Shown here: positions 23,346 through 34,257 of the stretch, piece after piece
Position numbering within the stretch: position 1 is the stretch's first letter
Layout of the letters: the number at the start of each line of letters is the position of its first letter
Source of the DNA: Ditylenchus dipsaci
Lineage: Eukaryota; Nematoda; Chromadorea; Rhabditida; Anguinidae
DNA: 64,000 nt
Assembly (NCBI GenBank): GCA_004194705.1
Contig: SADC01001320.1
Coordinates: 1 to 64,000, forward strand
Direction: 5' to 3'
Translations under genes and position numbers: made by a program
Notes under the pieces: generated by a model
Told to the model about the DNA's origin: nothing
Database searches by the model: none
What the model saw: the letters and a program-made list of their open reading frames with translations, nothing else

Positions 23346-24103
23346 GGACAATACTTTTTTCTCCGACTAAAACACTTTTTTTTTCCGACTAAAATATTTT
23401 TTTTTCCGACTAATTTCATTTCCGACTAAAACACTTTTTTTTCCGACTAAAATACTTTTTTTTTCCGACTAATTTTCTTTTTTCTCCGACTAATTTTAAT
23501 TCTCGACACGAAATCAACCATTTTTAAAAAAACTTTGTGTGAAATTCAAGGGTTGGCAAAGACCAGATGGCTGGAGACCCACTCCGGAATGGCCAAAAGG
23601 CCAAAATTATTGGTTTTCTGGGGGTTTACTAAAGGGGGAGTAAACTTTTTGAGAAAAATCGATTGAGCGGATCAGATTTCGGGTCCGATCGGCTTAATCG
23701 CCCACAACTCCACCCTGAACCACTCGAAACCACCATAAACCTGGAATTCTGAGCGATCAAGCCGATCGGACCCGAAATCTGATCCGCTCAATCGATTTTT
23801 CTCAAAAAGTTTACTCCCCCTTTAGTAAACCCGCAGAAAACCAAAAATTTTGGACTTTTGGCCATTCCGGAGTGGGTCTCCAGCCATCTGGTCTTTGCCC
23901 GCCCTTGAATTTCACACAAAATTTTTTAAAAATGGTTGATTTCGTGTCGAGAATTAAAATTAGTCGGAGAAAAAAGAAAATTAGTCGGAAAAAAAAGTAT
24001 TTTAGTCGGGAAAAAAGTGTTTTAGTCGGAAATGAAATTAGTCGGAAAAAAAATATTTTAGTCGGAAAAAAAAGTGTTTTAGTCGGAGAAAAAAGTATTG
24101 TCC
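23346..24103. mobile_element. Foldback element with TTAGTCGGAAAA subrepeats
   Basis: The two halves are near-perfect inverted copies, from GGACAATAC at 23346 to GTATTGTCC at 24103. Each arm has six or seven copies of TTAGTCGG plus an A run. The centre (about 23620-23820) contains an ATCGATTGAGCGGATCAGAT block and a CCGATCGGCTTAAT-like block. The same centre appears in the foldback at 50336-51152, so the two are one family with different arm subrepeats. It sits inside pogo-type sequence. Confidence 0.8.
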
Positions 24104-24214
24104 TTTCATAATTCCGAATTTCTGAAAACGATCGGCGAGATCGGAACAGACTTTCAAAACACAACTTTCACGAATTAAAAAAATCGGGGTGAAATAGTGT
24201 CAGACCGGTAAAAT

Positions 24215-24592
24215 ATCGATTACCGACGGTCAATGAATTTTTTTTTGAAATTTTTGATCAAAATCGTCAATTTTCAGGACAAAAGTTTCTGGAAAGTCGA
24301 CCCTAGTTCCAAAATCTCATCCTGAATACGAATCCGTTGAGATCAGATCAAAATCATTTTTATGGGCTGATATATAGCTATTTTGAGTAGATAGACCAGG
24401 AATTTAGAACCATTTACCTATTTTAGTAGATATCTCAGTCTATAAAAAATATTTCGATCTGATCTCAACGTATTCGGATTCAGGATGAGATTTTGGTATT
24501 GGGGTCGACTTTACAGAAACTTTTGCCCTTAAAAAATTGACGATTTTGATCAAAAATTTCAAAAAAAAATTCATTGACCGTCGGTAATCGAT
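24215..24592. repeat. 378-bp palindrome
   Basis: The outer ends ATCGATTACCGACGGTCAAT (24217-24236) and its complement near 24573-24592 enclose inverted halves meeting near 24400. Flanking words (GGTCCGACA-like) suggest insertion in a pogo-type element. Confidence 0.75.
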
Positions 24593-24774
24593 AGCCGTCC
24601 GTCAGACCCAATATGGAACGAACTTCTGTCTTTTAATCAAGTGTTTTTAAATTAAGAGTGGACTGTATACACCTATCGATTTAAAAACGCCATTTAAACT
24701 ATTAATTACTGACTTTCATTGATTTTTCCAGAGTTTTTTTTGGAGCTAAAGGCTCTTTTGCTTACTATTAATAT

Positions 24775-24936
24775 ATGGAATTATTATTGACTGAAGAAAG
24801 CAAAGGCACCTGCCGACTTCCTCCAGAGACCTTTGTAACATATTTTTATTTATGAACACACAACAGTGTGCCCAGGTTTCGGTAGTCTGCCGTAAATTAT
24901 CTATTATCTAGAACTTTGCTAGGAGAAAATAGAAAG
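24775..24936 (+). pseudogene. F-box family copy 5
   Basis: ATG at 24775 opens the MELLLTEES leader. The F-box exon is recognisable to the donor AAAG/GTGTGT at 24936-24937, but has deletions at GAGACCTTTG and in the C-terminal third. The intron that follows is interrupted by a TTAA element (24949-25178). Conserved intron sequence resumes to about 25375, then other repeats replace exon 2. Confidence 0.65.
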
Positions 24937-24948
24937 GTGTGTTATTAA

Positions 24949-25178
24949 AGGGCCTGACCTCTTCCTACTCGGTGGTCCCCGCCAATTCAAAAATTTTCCC
25001 TCGATCATTGGACTTCTGTACGGATTTTGCGCCACGTTTCTAACAAAACTATGCCTGAAATCAAATTTTAGGCTTAGTATTGTTAGAAACCTAGCGGAAA
25101 AATCCGTACAGAAGTCCAATGATCAAGGGAAAATTTTTGAATTGGCGGGGACCACCGAGTAGGAAGAGGTCAGGCCCT
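24949..25178. mobile_element. TTAA-flanked palindromic MITE in the copy 5 intron
   Basis: TTAA at 24945-24948 and 25179-25182 flank ends AGGGCCTGACCTCTTCC and the inverse. The halves share GTCCCCGCCAATTCAAAA. The intact site is visible in copy 6 near 26986, where GTTATTAAAA runs on uninterrupted, so both ends of the insertion are fixed by comparison. Confidence 0.85.
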
Positions 25179-25401
25179 TTAACAAATGAAGTAAACATTT
25201 GGAATTCGAAATTTTCGACAGAACTTTCCATTTCGATTTTTGGATTTACCAACCCGAGTTATTCCTTTCATAGAAATTATTCAAAAAATACAGCAGACAC
25301 AGCCAAATTTTCACAAGCACCAATTTGCTGAAAATTTTCATATAATTTATTATAGACAATATATGTTTACTAGGGACCAGAGGCACCTATCGGCGCCTAT
25401 A

Positions 25402-25578
25402 CAGTCGAGTCTCGATATAACGCGACCCCGATATAACGCGACCCTTGATATAACGCGACCCTTCAAATGATCCCAGCAAAAGGAAGTCAGTCAAATTAAC
25501 CTTCGATATAACGCGACCCCTGACATACCGCGACCTTTTTACGGTCCCGAGGGGTCGCGTTATATCGAGACTCGACTG
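25402..25578. mobile_element. Pogo-type MITE, 177 bp
   Basis: TA-flanked (25400-25401 and 25579-25580), with exact ends CAGTCGAGTCTCGATATAAC and the inverse. Four or five copies of GATATAACGCGACC lie inside, so the terminal motif itself has been amplified. Confidence 0.85.
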
Positions 25579-25719
25579 TATCATATTTCGAAATCGTAAT
25601 AGGGGAGGGGAGTATGTGTTAATATATCACATATCCGCCCCCTTCCAAATAAGCCATTCCTTGGTATCCCTTTTCGTCCTGGCTACCTTCTTCCTGGGTG
25701 CCACCCCTCCCTGCTGCCT

Positions 25720-26330
25720 ACGAACTTACCGCCTACGCGGGTGCTATGTTGGTAGTTCGAGTAGTTTCTACTTGGTTCAGGCCCTAACTAGGTGGTTGTG
25801 GGTATCCTTGTGGTTCAGGGCCTATTCTCAGTGATTTGAGCCCCGCCTGGTTATTCGGGTGTTTTTCTGGTAGTTCGGGTACTTTCCAGGTGGTGCGTGC
25901 CCCATTCTGGTGATTCAGGTCACGTCATGGTTGTTAGACTGTATCTACGTGGTTTGGGCCTACTCTTGGTGATTCGGGTACCATCCCGAGGATTGGACGG
26001 TACCCACGTGTTTTGGGACTTTTTTATTTTTTCGTTTGTCTTGGTTTATCTTGATGGTTTGCGGATCACCCTGGTGCTTGAAAATATCCGCCTAATTGGG
26101 CCTCAACTTTTTGTTTCCGATAGCATCCTGCTTGTTGGGAGGTATTCAAGTGGTTTGGCCCACCTCGGTGGTTCTGGTACTTTTCATATGGCTTTGTGGT
26201 TCCACGTAATTTTGACCTCATTTTGATGGTTTGGGTACGATCCTGGAGTTTGTGGGTATCCACTTGGCCGGGCATCGTCCTCGTAGTCGGAGGGTATCTT
26301 TTAGGTGTCAGCTCCATATTGGTGCTTCTA
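25720..26330. repeat. Degenerate GGTGGTT..GGGTA minisatellite
   Basis: About fifteen imperfect units of roughly 40 bp carry GGTGGTTYGGG or GGTGATTCGGGTA words separated by TACCC or CCTATTCT-like spacers. Related short stretches occur at 14215, 29640, 36120-36600 and 63750. The open frames across it are incidental. Confidence 0.6.
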
Positions 26331-27171
26331 GGGTTAAGAGGCGACTATCGGCGCCTAAACAGACATTTTTGCAACAGACAATAGACCATATCTTGACAAC
26401 CTTACATTCAAAAAAAAATCTGTAGAATATATTTTGTAGCCTTTGGTCTGTGCTACAACATGGAACTAAGATATTTGGAGAGCGTTTTACTGTAAATCGA
26501 AATTCAAATCTGATGGCTGTAAACTTTTCAAAAATGACACAACTTTTGAATCGATTTTTTCACAACCGAAATCAAAATTTTTTGTAGAAACTAAAAAAAT
26601 ACATCTTCAATTGCACATTCAGGGCTTTCAAACAAGCATAAGTTTCGTTGAGTATGTCTTAGTGAAAAATATTTCACAGACTCAAACAATTTAATTTAAA
26701 AAAAACAGCCTGTACTTATTGATAAAAAATGCCATTCTCACTATTATTTACTGATATCTAAAGTTTTTTTAGAGATTTTTTGGAGCTGAAGGCTTATTTG
26801 CTTACTATTAATATATGGAATTATTATTGACTGAAGAAAGCAAGGCCGCCTGCCGACTTCCTCCAGAGACCCTTTATGAATAATTGAATTCATGAACACA
26901 CAACAGTGTGCCCAGGTTTCGACAGTCTGCCGTGAATTTTCACTATTATCTAGACCTTTGCTAGGAGAACATCAAAAGGTGTGTTATTAAAAATTTGGTA
27001 AACATTTGGAATTCAAAACTTTTGACAGAAATTTCCATTTCTATTTGAGACAGTTAAGCGGCACCCGGCAGGATTCGGGACTGTATTTTTCACCTATAAT
27101 AAGACGAGACCGGATTTTGTCAGCCTACTCAGCGGGATCCGGTAAATGACCGGGATTACACTTGGCTTGAT

Positions 27172-27615
27172 TTAAGCTGAAACATACCGCAATTTTGAAA
27201 TTTTCAGCCATTTTTTCAGCAATAAATTGACAATTTCACTGTGCAAGTCTCTTATACTGTAACTTAATATATGGATAAACAAACGCTTGTATTGTTTAAT
27301 GATGGCTGCCAGAGATAAGGTGCCACAAAAATTTTTTTTTAAAGTTTTTTTACCAATTTCCGCAAAATTGCTAAGATTTCGGCTATATTGATTTGATTTG
27401 GATGACGATGATGCCATCACTTTTTTTTGGCAAATCTCAGCTACTTCGAAATACAATGCAGTGCGATATTTGTTGAAAAACTCGTGAAAATTTATGAATG
27501 TTAGTGTGTCGCCGAAAAAAATAATAAAATTGGTTAAAATAGAAGCGAAAAATAAAAAAATCAGCAGGATGGACCAAGGCAAAAAATGGGACCTATTATT
27601 GTATAGGGCCGGCAA
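27172..27615 (-). other. 147-codon open frame of doubtful status
   Basis: The minus strand is open for 147 codons with a hydrophobic stretch (WSILLIFLFFASILTNFIIF) near residues 14-33 and a Lys/Ser-rich middle. No homologue is recognised and the codons look like AT-rich chance sequence. It lies inside sequence inserted in the intron of F-box copy 6, so it may belong to a decayed mobile element. Confidence 0.2.
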
Positions 27616-27866
27616 TCCTTACATGTTTCCCCTACCTAAAAAATGTTTCGGATGAAAATGGCTCATACCAAATGTTATCTAGCATAAATACCAGAGAATT
27701 CGAGTAGTTCCGCACGTTCGAATTTCAATGATGCGAGTGTCACAAACGGTTGTTAGCAGAATCGTATAGTCCAGAAACAATTATTTCTCAAACCATTTAA
27801 AGTCAAGACAATTTGTCTCAGAACGATTTGTGATGAGCAAAATTTTAAATTTTCGGTCCCCAGGAC

Positions 27867-28066
27867 CAGGTGCACAGATGTCTGCTTTAGCAGGAATTTC
27901 TGCTTTTTGCTTTCAAATCCTGCTTTTGCTTTTAAAAAAGCAGGAATTTTTGCACATCTCACATCATTTATAACAGCTTATTCCTGCTTTTTGTAGATTT
28001 TTTGGTTTAAATTCCTGCTTTTTGGGAACAAAATCCTGCTTTTGTGATTTTGATCTGTGCACCCTG
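27867..28066. mobile_element. hAT MITE with CCTGCTTTTT words
   Basis: Begins CAGGTGCACAGATG and ends ATCTGTGCACCCTG. It is flanked by a perfect 8-bp duplication, CCCAGGAC (27859-27866 and 28067-28074). The interior repeats CCTGCTTTTT and AAAGCAGGAATT on both strands. Confidence 0.9.
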
Positions 28067-30186
28067 CCCAGGACGAAACATCATTTTATATTGGAAAAGA
28101 TCAGGAAATAACGTTTTTATTGTTTTTAGAGTAGGAAAATTACTTAGTAGATGTTTAAACATCATCTACGAAAAATGTGAAATGCGCCCCGCAGACTAAA
28201 TAAGTGCCGAATTTTCGCAAGCAGCAATTTGCTGAAAATTTTTATATAAATTTTACTATAGCCAAATATTTGTTTATCCATAATTTAATTTTAGTTGCTC
28301 TATACATTGTGAAGTTACGGATGGAAGTGATTAACTTGAAGCAAACTTGCTGTGATGTCAGCTTTACGTGTATTCTACTTGCTCATCGTTATCTCTTATC
28401 GTAGCAATGCTTACGACACTGCACAGTTTAGATCTCATTTGATTTTCTAACATTCCTTAACACGCCAATACGAATTCATGGACGATATTTTGTGTCTCAG
28501 AATTTCACGATGGTGCGGGTCTTTCTAGCTTCAATCATTGACGAAGTTTGTGAAAAAGGCTCCGGGAGGTAGCAAGTTGTGGATGGTCAAATCAAGCTTG
28601 ATACCCAGCAGGAAATCCGAGTCAGAAAATACCGGTCTACGAATTCGTATTGGGCGTGTTAATGACCGTTCGACCGAGTTCTATGTTTTATGCTATTTTA
28701 GACCAATAAAATGCTGTCTTAAATAATTGGAATGGCTGCTTGAAAATAATGGGTACTCTTGGGCATAGTGCATGGGCGCCGGTGCAAAAATTTGAGACAA
28801 ACCGGCGCCGGTTTTTTTTCGGCGCCCTAGCCACTCATTTTTACGAAAATTTACCGAATTCCATGTTTTTTTCAAATTTTAGATCTTTTCCATGTATTCA
28901 TGTATTAATAAATGTCATTATATGCATTTACAATTATTTGATTACTTTTCGGACGCTAATCGTTTTTCCCAATTCACACTTCCCAATGAATTTACTTTCC
29001 CAATAAAACATTTTCCCAATGAATTCTTTTTCCCAATGAAATACTTTTCTCAATGAGCTCAGTTTTTATCTGAAATGAGGAATTTTTTTTTATAAAAGGC
29101 GATAGAAAACTTGACTTAAAACTTGAGTATCTTGAATAGATTGGTGGAACGACCAAAGTAGAGCTTTTTTTTAAAAGTTAAAAAAGTATTTTAAAACCTC
29201 ACATTTGAGACGTCCTATGGGACGCTGGCCTACCCTTGCCCAAGCCTAATTGCTTGAAATAATAGAAAAATCGAGAACAATTAAAAAAAGTTAAGAGGGG
29301 GACCAAGGCGAAATTCGGCCCTGTAAACGGTCGTTGTGCCTGGTCATAATGTGCATCCGGTCGTTGGTATACTGAATGAAAGACTGCGTGAAACTCAAGA
29401 AGCATAATCTCTAATTTTGGAGGTTCTTATGAACGAGGGTCAACTGGCGGCCATCCCAACTTGCGGCCACCGACTGGCGCCTTCCCAACTGGAGGCCCCC
29501 AACTGGCGGCTACTATGCCTACTATTATTACCCCAACTATCTAAAGTATACAAATTACTGTATGGTATCTCAACGTTCAAAAACACATCTTATGACCGAA
29601 CTAGCTGCGCCAGCGTGACCGCATAGACTCTTGATCTGTGTACCTAGGTGGTTGTACCCCGGCGGTGTGAAGGTTTCAAATTCAGGTAGTATTGCCCAGG
29701 TGGCGGTATCAAGATCCAGGTATCTAGATGGAAGATGGTAATATTTAGGACCTTATACCTAAAAAGAAGTACGTAAGTATCCATGCCAGGGTATTTTTAA
29801 AAGTGGCTGTTTTCACTAAACATGTTTTTTGGCGCGTAATCGTTTTCCTAGTTCACACTTTCCCATGAATTACTTTCCATGAAACATTTTCCAATGCATC
29901 TTTTTCCTAATGAAATACTTTTCCCAATGCATCCTTTTCCCAATGAAGTACTTTTGCCAATGAACTCTTTTTCACAATGAAATACTCTTCTCAATGAGCT
30001 CAGTTTATATCTGAAATATGTGTTTGGATATGTCATAGATATGTCTGAAATATGTGTCTAGATATGTGTCTGAAACATGTCTCTACTATATGGCTGGTAT
30101 ATGTAGTGCTAGCCGATCGGAACGACGGCTTTCATTTTCCGATAGCTCACGCGCTTCTGCCCATAGAAGAGAGTTACTTATGATAA

Positions 30187-30884
30187 GATGTGGCTATGAT
30201 CAAACAGCAATACCCGAATATCAAACCCAGTCCTTCTCATGTGATTTTTGAAAATCAATCCCTACAAATCCATTCTGGCTGCTTTGGGCACTGATAGCCG
30301 ATTTTTGTTCATTTGAGCCAGAATCACATCAAGCGTCTCAAATCCTCAAACTCTTCAAACTCTACAAAAGAAATGTGGACATCTACCATCAGTCTAGATG
30401 TTATTAGCCCTAGCATAATGTGCCAGTTGCCCAAGTGCTCGACTTTGCAGACATTGTGGTGACTATGATAACGTTGCCTGAGCTTCAACCTCTGGTGCAG
30501 TGGTTCTACAGCATCTATGTCGGGGACCACAATCATAAGCCACAGTTTACTCATCATTTGTGCAATGTCTACGAGCGGGTCCTCCGAGATCGACAGCGCT
30601 CTAACAACTTCAATGGAAAACTGCAGCACCTCCTTGCAAACGTGACTCATCCTCCGCTTTGGGACTTCATGGTGAAGTTGAGACTGGCCTAGGATTCTAA
30701 TTTTAACAATGACTACAACGTTTGGCTTGAGAATAGAGGACGAAGAGCTCGGCATCAGGCTAACATTGATCGCGATGCAAGAATCAGGTTGCACGCTCAA
30801 AAATTCACCAGAATTACTGCTCGTCGAATGACTGCAAAAGAATATCTCAATGCCGTTGTTCTTGCCATTAAGAAACCTCGTTAA
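30187..30884 (+). pseudogene. MULE transposase C-terminal remnant
   Basis: The plus strand from about 30187 reads in pieces LQIHSGCFGH and then a frame containing DFADIVVTM and LPELQPLVQWFYSIYVG. HHLCNVYERVL, RSNNFNGKLQHLL and THPPLWDFMVKL follow (30420-30689). This is the order seen in MULE-family transposases: a W/Y-rich segment with an IG, then an LWNVY..R-like block, then a NN..E-like block, then HP.IW.F. A stop at 30690 separates a basic tail (RRARHQANIDRDARIRL ... NAVVLAIKKPR) ending at 30884. The N-terminal catalytic part is missing. Dead copy. The opposite strand is also open but is a shadow. Confidence 0.7.
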
Positions 30885-30980
30885 ATATTTATTAACCTAT
30901 TATTCTATTCAAGATACTCAAGTTTTAAGTCAAGTTTTCTATCGCCTTTTATAAAAAATTATTCAAAAATAAAATTCCTC

Positions 30981-31986
30981 GCGTATTCCATTGTACCCCC
31001 CCCCCAAAAGCTATTCCAGTGTACCCCCCCCCCCCCCAAAATAATGACCTATTCCATTGTACCCCCCCCCCAAAAACCAACTTTTTTATATGCCCTCAAA
31101 AACCATTTTTATGTAATAATTCGCCATAAAAGGACCAGAAAAGCCATTTAAATAGGGTTCAAGGGCTGTATTGGAGGGGAGGGAATAACACAGGGGCCAC
31201 TTTTTTTGGCTGCTTTACCATGTTTTTCAACTCGGGCCGTGGCAAAAATAGACTCTATATGCATTTTATGATCAAGTGTACTTCTCGGAATCATGTCTAA
31301 GGTAAGTGCGTGCGCGCATCTCTAACTCTCAAGCCCTGCGCCCCCTTCGGGGCGCAGGGGCTTGGGGGCTTGGAGTTGATGCGCCACCCACATACCTTAG
31401 ACACAAATCACTCGAAAGTGACTCTGGATGCATGAAAAAGCATGCATACCAGAGTTATTTATGCGGTAGGCCCCAGTATTCAAAACCATGTTCAACATCT
31501 TCAATTTTCAGCCGAAAAGGGTCTCCCCCTTCTCGGCTTTTGGCTTCGAGCCAGAGGCTCAGCCATCAAAAATTCTGCCTTCACCTCCACAGGGGTCCTG
31601 GCTTAGGCATAACCACTCGGGACCCACCCGGCTGGCCTTGAGAGCCTTTTGAGTACTTATGTATTTGGGTCCTCCACAAGTTGCTGGGTTTGACGTGCCT
31701 TCAACGTATATATTAAGTGGTGGACCCCAAGTTGCTGGGTTTGAGGGTGCCTTAAATCCTTATTTATTAGTGGCCCTGTTTTGTCCTTCCCCTCCCAATA
31801 CAGCCTTGAACCCTATTTAAATGGCTGTTCTGGCCTTTTTATGGCAAAATTATTACATAAATGGTTTTTGAGTGCATATAAAAAGTCGGTTTTGGGGGGG
31901 GGGGGGGGTACAATGGAATAGGTCATTATTTTTTGGGGGGGGGTACACTGGAATAGCTTTTTGGGGGGGTACAATGGAATAGTGCC
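30981..31986. mobile_element. 1-kb foldback element inserted in the MULE right end
   Basis: Ends based on TATTCCATTGTACCCCCC and the inverse, each followed by two more TATTCCA..TACCCC units, are flanked by a perfect 8-bp duplication AATTCCTC (30973-30980 and 31987-31994). The arms continue through an AAAGCCATTTAAATAGGG block, giving near-mirror halves. The C and G homopolymers (up to about 15) are likely sequencing trouble spots. The centre is the hairpin repeat at 31270-31440. Confidence 0.8.
31270..31440. repeat. Central GC hairpin repeat, CAAGCCC...GGGCTTGG
   Basis: A perfect GC-rich hairpin (CCCTGCGCCCC, TTCG-type loop, GGGGCGCAGGG) near 31333-31362 is flanked by inverted ATGTCTAAGGTAAGTG and ACATACCTTAGACA blocks, then a CACTCGAAAGTGACTCTGGATGC block. 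Other copies lie near 34545-34765, 61000-61650, and partially at 7555-7670. Looks like a transposable foldback core; an RNA role is not excluded. Confidence 0.6.
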
Positions 31987-32775
31987 AATTCCTCAATTTC
32001 AGATATAAACTGAGCTCATTGAGAAAAGTATTTCATTGGGAAAAAGAATTCATTGGCAAAATTACTTCAAAAGATGCATTGGAAAAGTATTTCATTGGGA
32101 AAATGTTTCATTGGGAAAGTAAATTCATTGGGAAAGTGTGAATTGGGAAAACGATTACGCGCCGTTTTTTTTACCTTTTTGTAGTTTTGCGGAACATCTC
32201 TGAGTCCGTCCTACCCTGCACCGGTGTTAAAAATTTTTCTAAGTTCACAGTAGTTTTATTCCACTTCATTAGAAGGGCAGTTTCCCCTCTTCTTTTAAAT
32301 TTTTTTGGCCACAAAATTGAAAATAGAAAATGACCGAATATAACTCAATATGATCGGTTATATGACCGGAATCGAAAATGACCGATCATATTCCAGCCCT
32401 AACTAAAACTGAGAGAACTAGACTCTTAAAAAACAGACAAAATTGCTTAGTAAGAACTCCTCAAACTTCCACGGACATTAACCAACACATGCACCTACAC
32501 CGCCCATTGTAGGAACCTAATAGCTTTTTTATAAACCAGGAACAGTTGTCCTTTTATACAGGCCGGAAACTATCGGTGCCGCGAGCTATTGTTTCATATC
32601 CACTTGTATTTGGTGGGTATAAGTTGTGATGGCTCATACATCTTGTTCGAAACAGCATGCTGCTCTACAGTACAGTTTCGTTTTATGTCATTTCATAAAC
32701 ATAGATAAAATTCGAATCTGCATATTTTTGCACATTTTCGGTGGTAGTTTTGCATTCGTTTTTGCATTCGACTTG

Positions 32776-33082
32776 AAGGGCATGCTTGTCGCCGATGGGA
32801 ATATTTTAAAAGGCGGGTACCAGCGAATTCAAACGAGAATTAATTTAACGAAATTTTGGAAAAGTCGAGGAAAAATTATACCTCCAGTGGGATCGATCCG
32901 ACAAACAACTTTCGCAGTTCGCCGCCGCTATCCCACTAGACCACCGATGTTACTGTAAGAAAAAAAGAGTTTTGATTACTTATTGCCCGGATGGGAACTT
33001 AATTATAATTTTTTTTGAAATAATTCTCGTTTGAATTGACTGGTACCGCCTTTCAAAATTATCCATCCGCGGCGAGCATGCC
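32776..33082. mobile_element. Foldback with tRNA-like centre
   Basis: The left arm (from GGGCATGCTTGTCGCCGATGG, near 32777) and right arm (to CGGCGAGCATGCC, near 33082) are inverted, sharing GGTACCAG..GAATTCAAACGAGAATT. In the loop, the minus strand at 32950-32880 has TGGTCTAGTGG and GGATCGATCCC, like tRNA A and B boxes. The flanking stems do not pair as an acceptor, so it is tRNA-derived at best. Confidence 0.55.
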
Positions 33083-34257
33083 TCTTTAACTAAGGTTGTG
33101 TGGTGATCGCGGTCACTCACCGCAATTAGAAAAATGGAAATAACTCAGCCACAGATTCAACTCACGGCTAAATCTGTCAAATCCGTCTCAACTTTTTAAA
33201 AAATAGACTTCCGCGTGATTAGTAATGAAAAGCATTTCTCTTTGATAGAGGTTGTGAGGTAGTCAATATTTTACCAAATTCTCTTAGAGGTATTGCGAAT
33301 CCGATGGCTCATCATTCAATAAAGATTTCTTGTGTGTTCTTGTCTATTCTGCTGTCAGCACTTACTGTTTTGGACGTTACATTGAAGACTTGAGGTTCGC
33401 ATTATCTGCCAAACCAAAATTACTGTTTTTATTGTTTGTTTTCAGAGACCAGTTAGTTTCATGCGCTTCTTGTGGTCGCTATTGTCTGTGTTTTCGTTGT
33501 TATGATCGCTGCCCAGTCTATGACATTGCCTTCTTTCATTGTGGTCTCATACAAACGGCTTTTCAATCGCTCTGAGGAACAACTCACCACAGAAGAGCTC
33601 GAAAGTTACAAACCTTCTCATTGCGATTCATAGTCTTCTCGCTCGTTGGTTAGTTCTCTACATATGTCGATGTACCTTCGCTTCTTGTCACGTTTCTCTA
33701 TGGCCAGATGTTAATTTGACTTTGATTGCCTGCCTTTTCGCTTACTTAGAAATGTCGTACTCTGTTTTCGTAAGTTCAATTCACTGAGATAACCAGTTCA
33801 CGGCAGTATCAACTTTCACGTCTTTATTTCAGCATATAACCAAAACTGGAGAGGAAGCAGCTCAGTCGGTAACAGATGTTGATGAGACTAACAACAGGTA
33901 TTATATTCTTTATCTAGGAGATTATAGGGTTCATGTTAATTTCATAACCGAGAATTCTCCCTTTGTACAGTGAACTACTCATTGGCCTCAGTACACTGTG
34001 TTGTTGGTTATTCTCTTTGTTTTATCACTGTTCATGCAGCAGCCCTAAACTTTTAGCTTTTCTCAATAACACAAATAACAGAAAATAAAATCAGTCTGAG
34101 CTAAAGCCTATGATTAAGCTGAAATAACACATCGAGGATTAACTGAAAAAAATGGATATTCATCTTGGGAAATCAGTATTTCGGTGGGTGTTTTGAGTTA
34201 CAGCCATTTGTGAAAGTATCAACTGCGAAAACTTTCAATTCACAAGAGCACACGGCT

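Larger units (their letters stand above)
26815..28450 (+). pseudogene. F-box/membrane-anchor family, copy 6
   Basis: Exon 1 (26815-26978) is close to the family consensus but reads TTTATGAATAATTG where relatives have TATGAAATATTTG, giving a stop after residue 22. The exon 2 homologue (28295-28450) follows a TTTTAG acceptor and has lost a base near its start (ACATTGTGA). About 1.1 kb of foreign sequence (about 27055-28195) lies in the intron, including a hAT MITE. Exon order and flank match copies 1, 4 and 7. Confidence 0.65.
28951..32163 (+). mobile_element. Mutator-like element (MULE) with long repeat-rich ends
   Basis: The left end (28951-29140) starts GGACGCTAATCGTTTTTCCC and runs through CCCAATGAAATACTTTT-type subrepeats into GGCGATAGAAAACTTGAC. 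The right end is the inverse in two parts, 30895-30980 and 31987-32163, finishing at ACGATTACGCGCC, and is split by a 1-kb foldback. A second partial left end lies at 29831-30010. The interior plus strand encodes a MULE transposase remnant. No exact target duplication is seen. Confidence 0.75.

Noticed and set aside
30324..30800. 158-codon minus-strand open frame
   Set aside because: It lies opposite the MULE transposase blocks, whose plus-strand reading has recognisable motifs; the minus frame is a shadow.
31306..31641. 111-codon frame over the GC hairpin
   Set aside because: It reads through the hairpin repeat of a foldback element with high GC content; no domain or homologous frame in the other hairpin copies.
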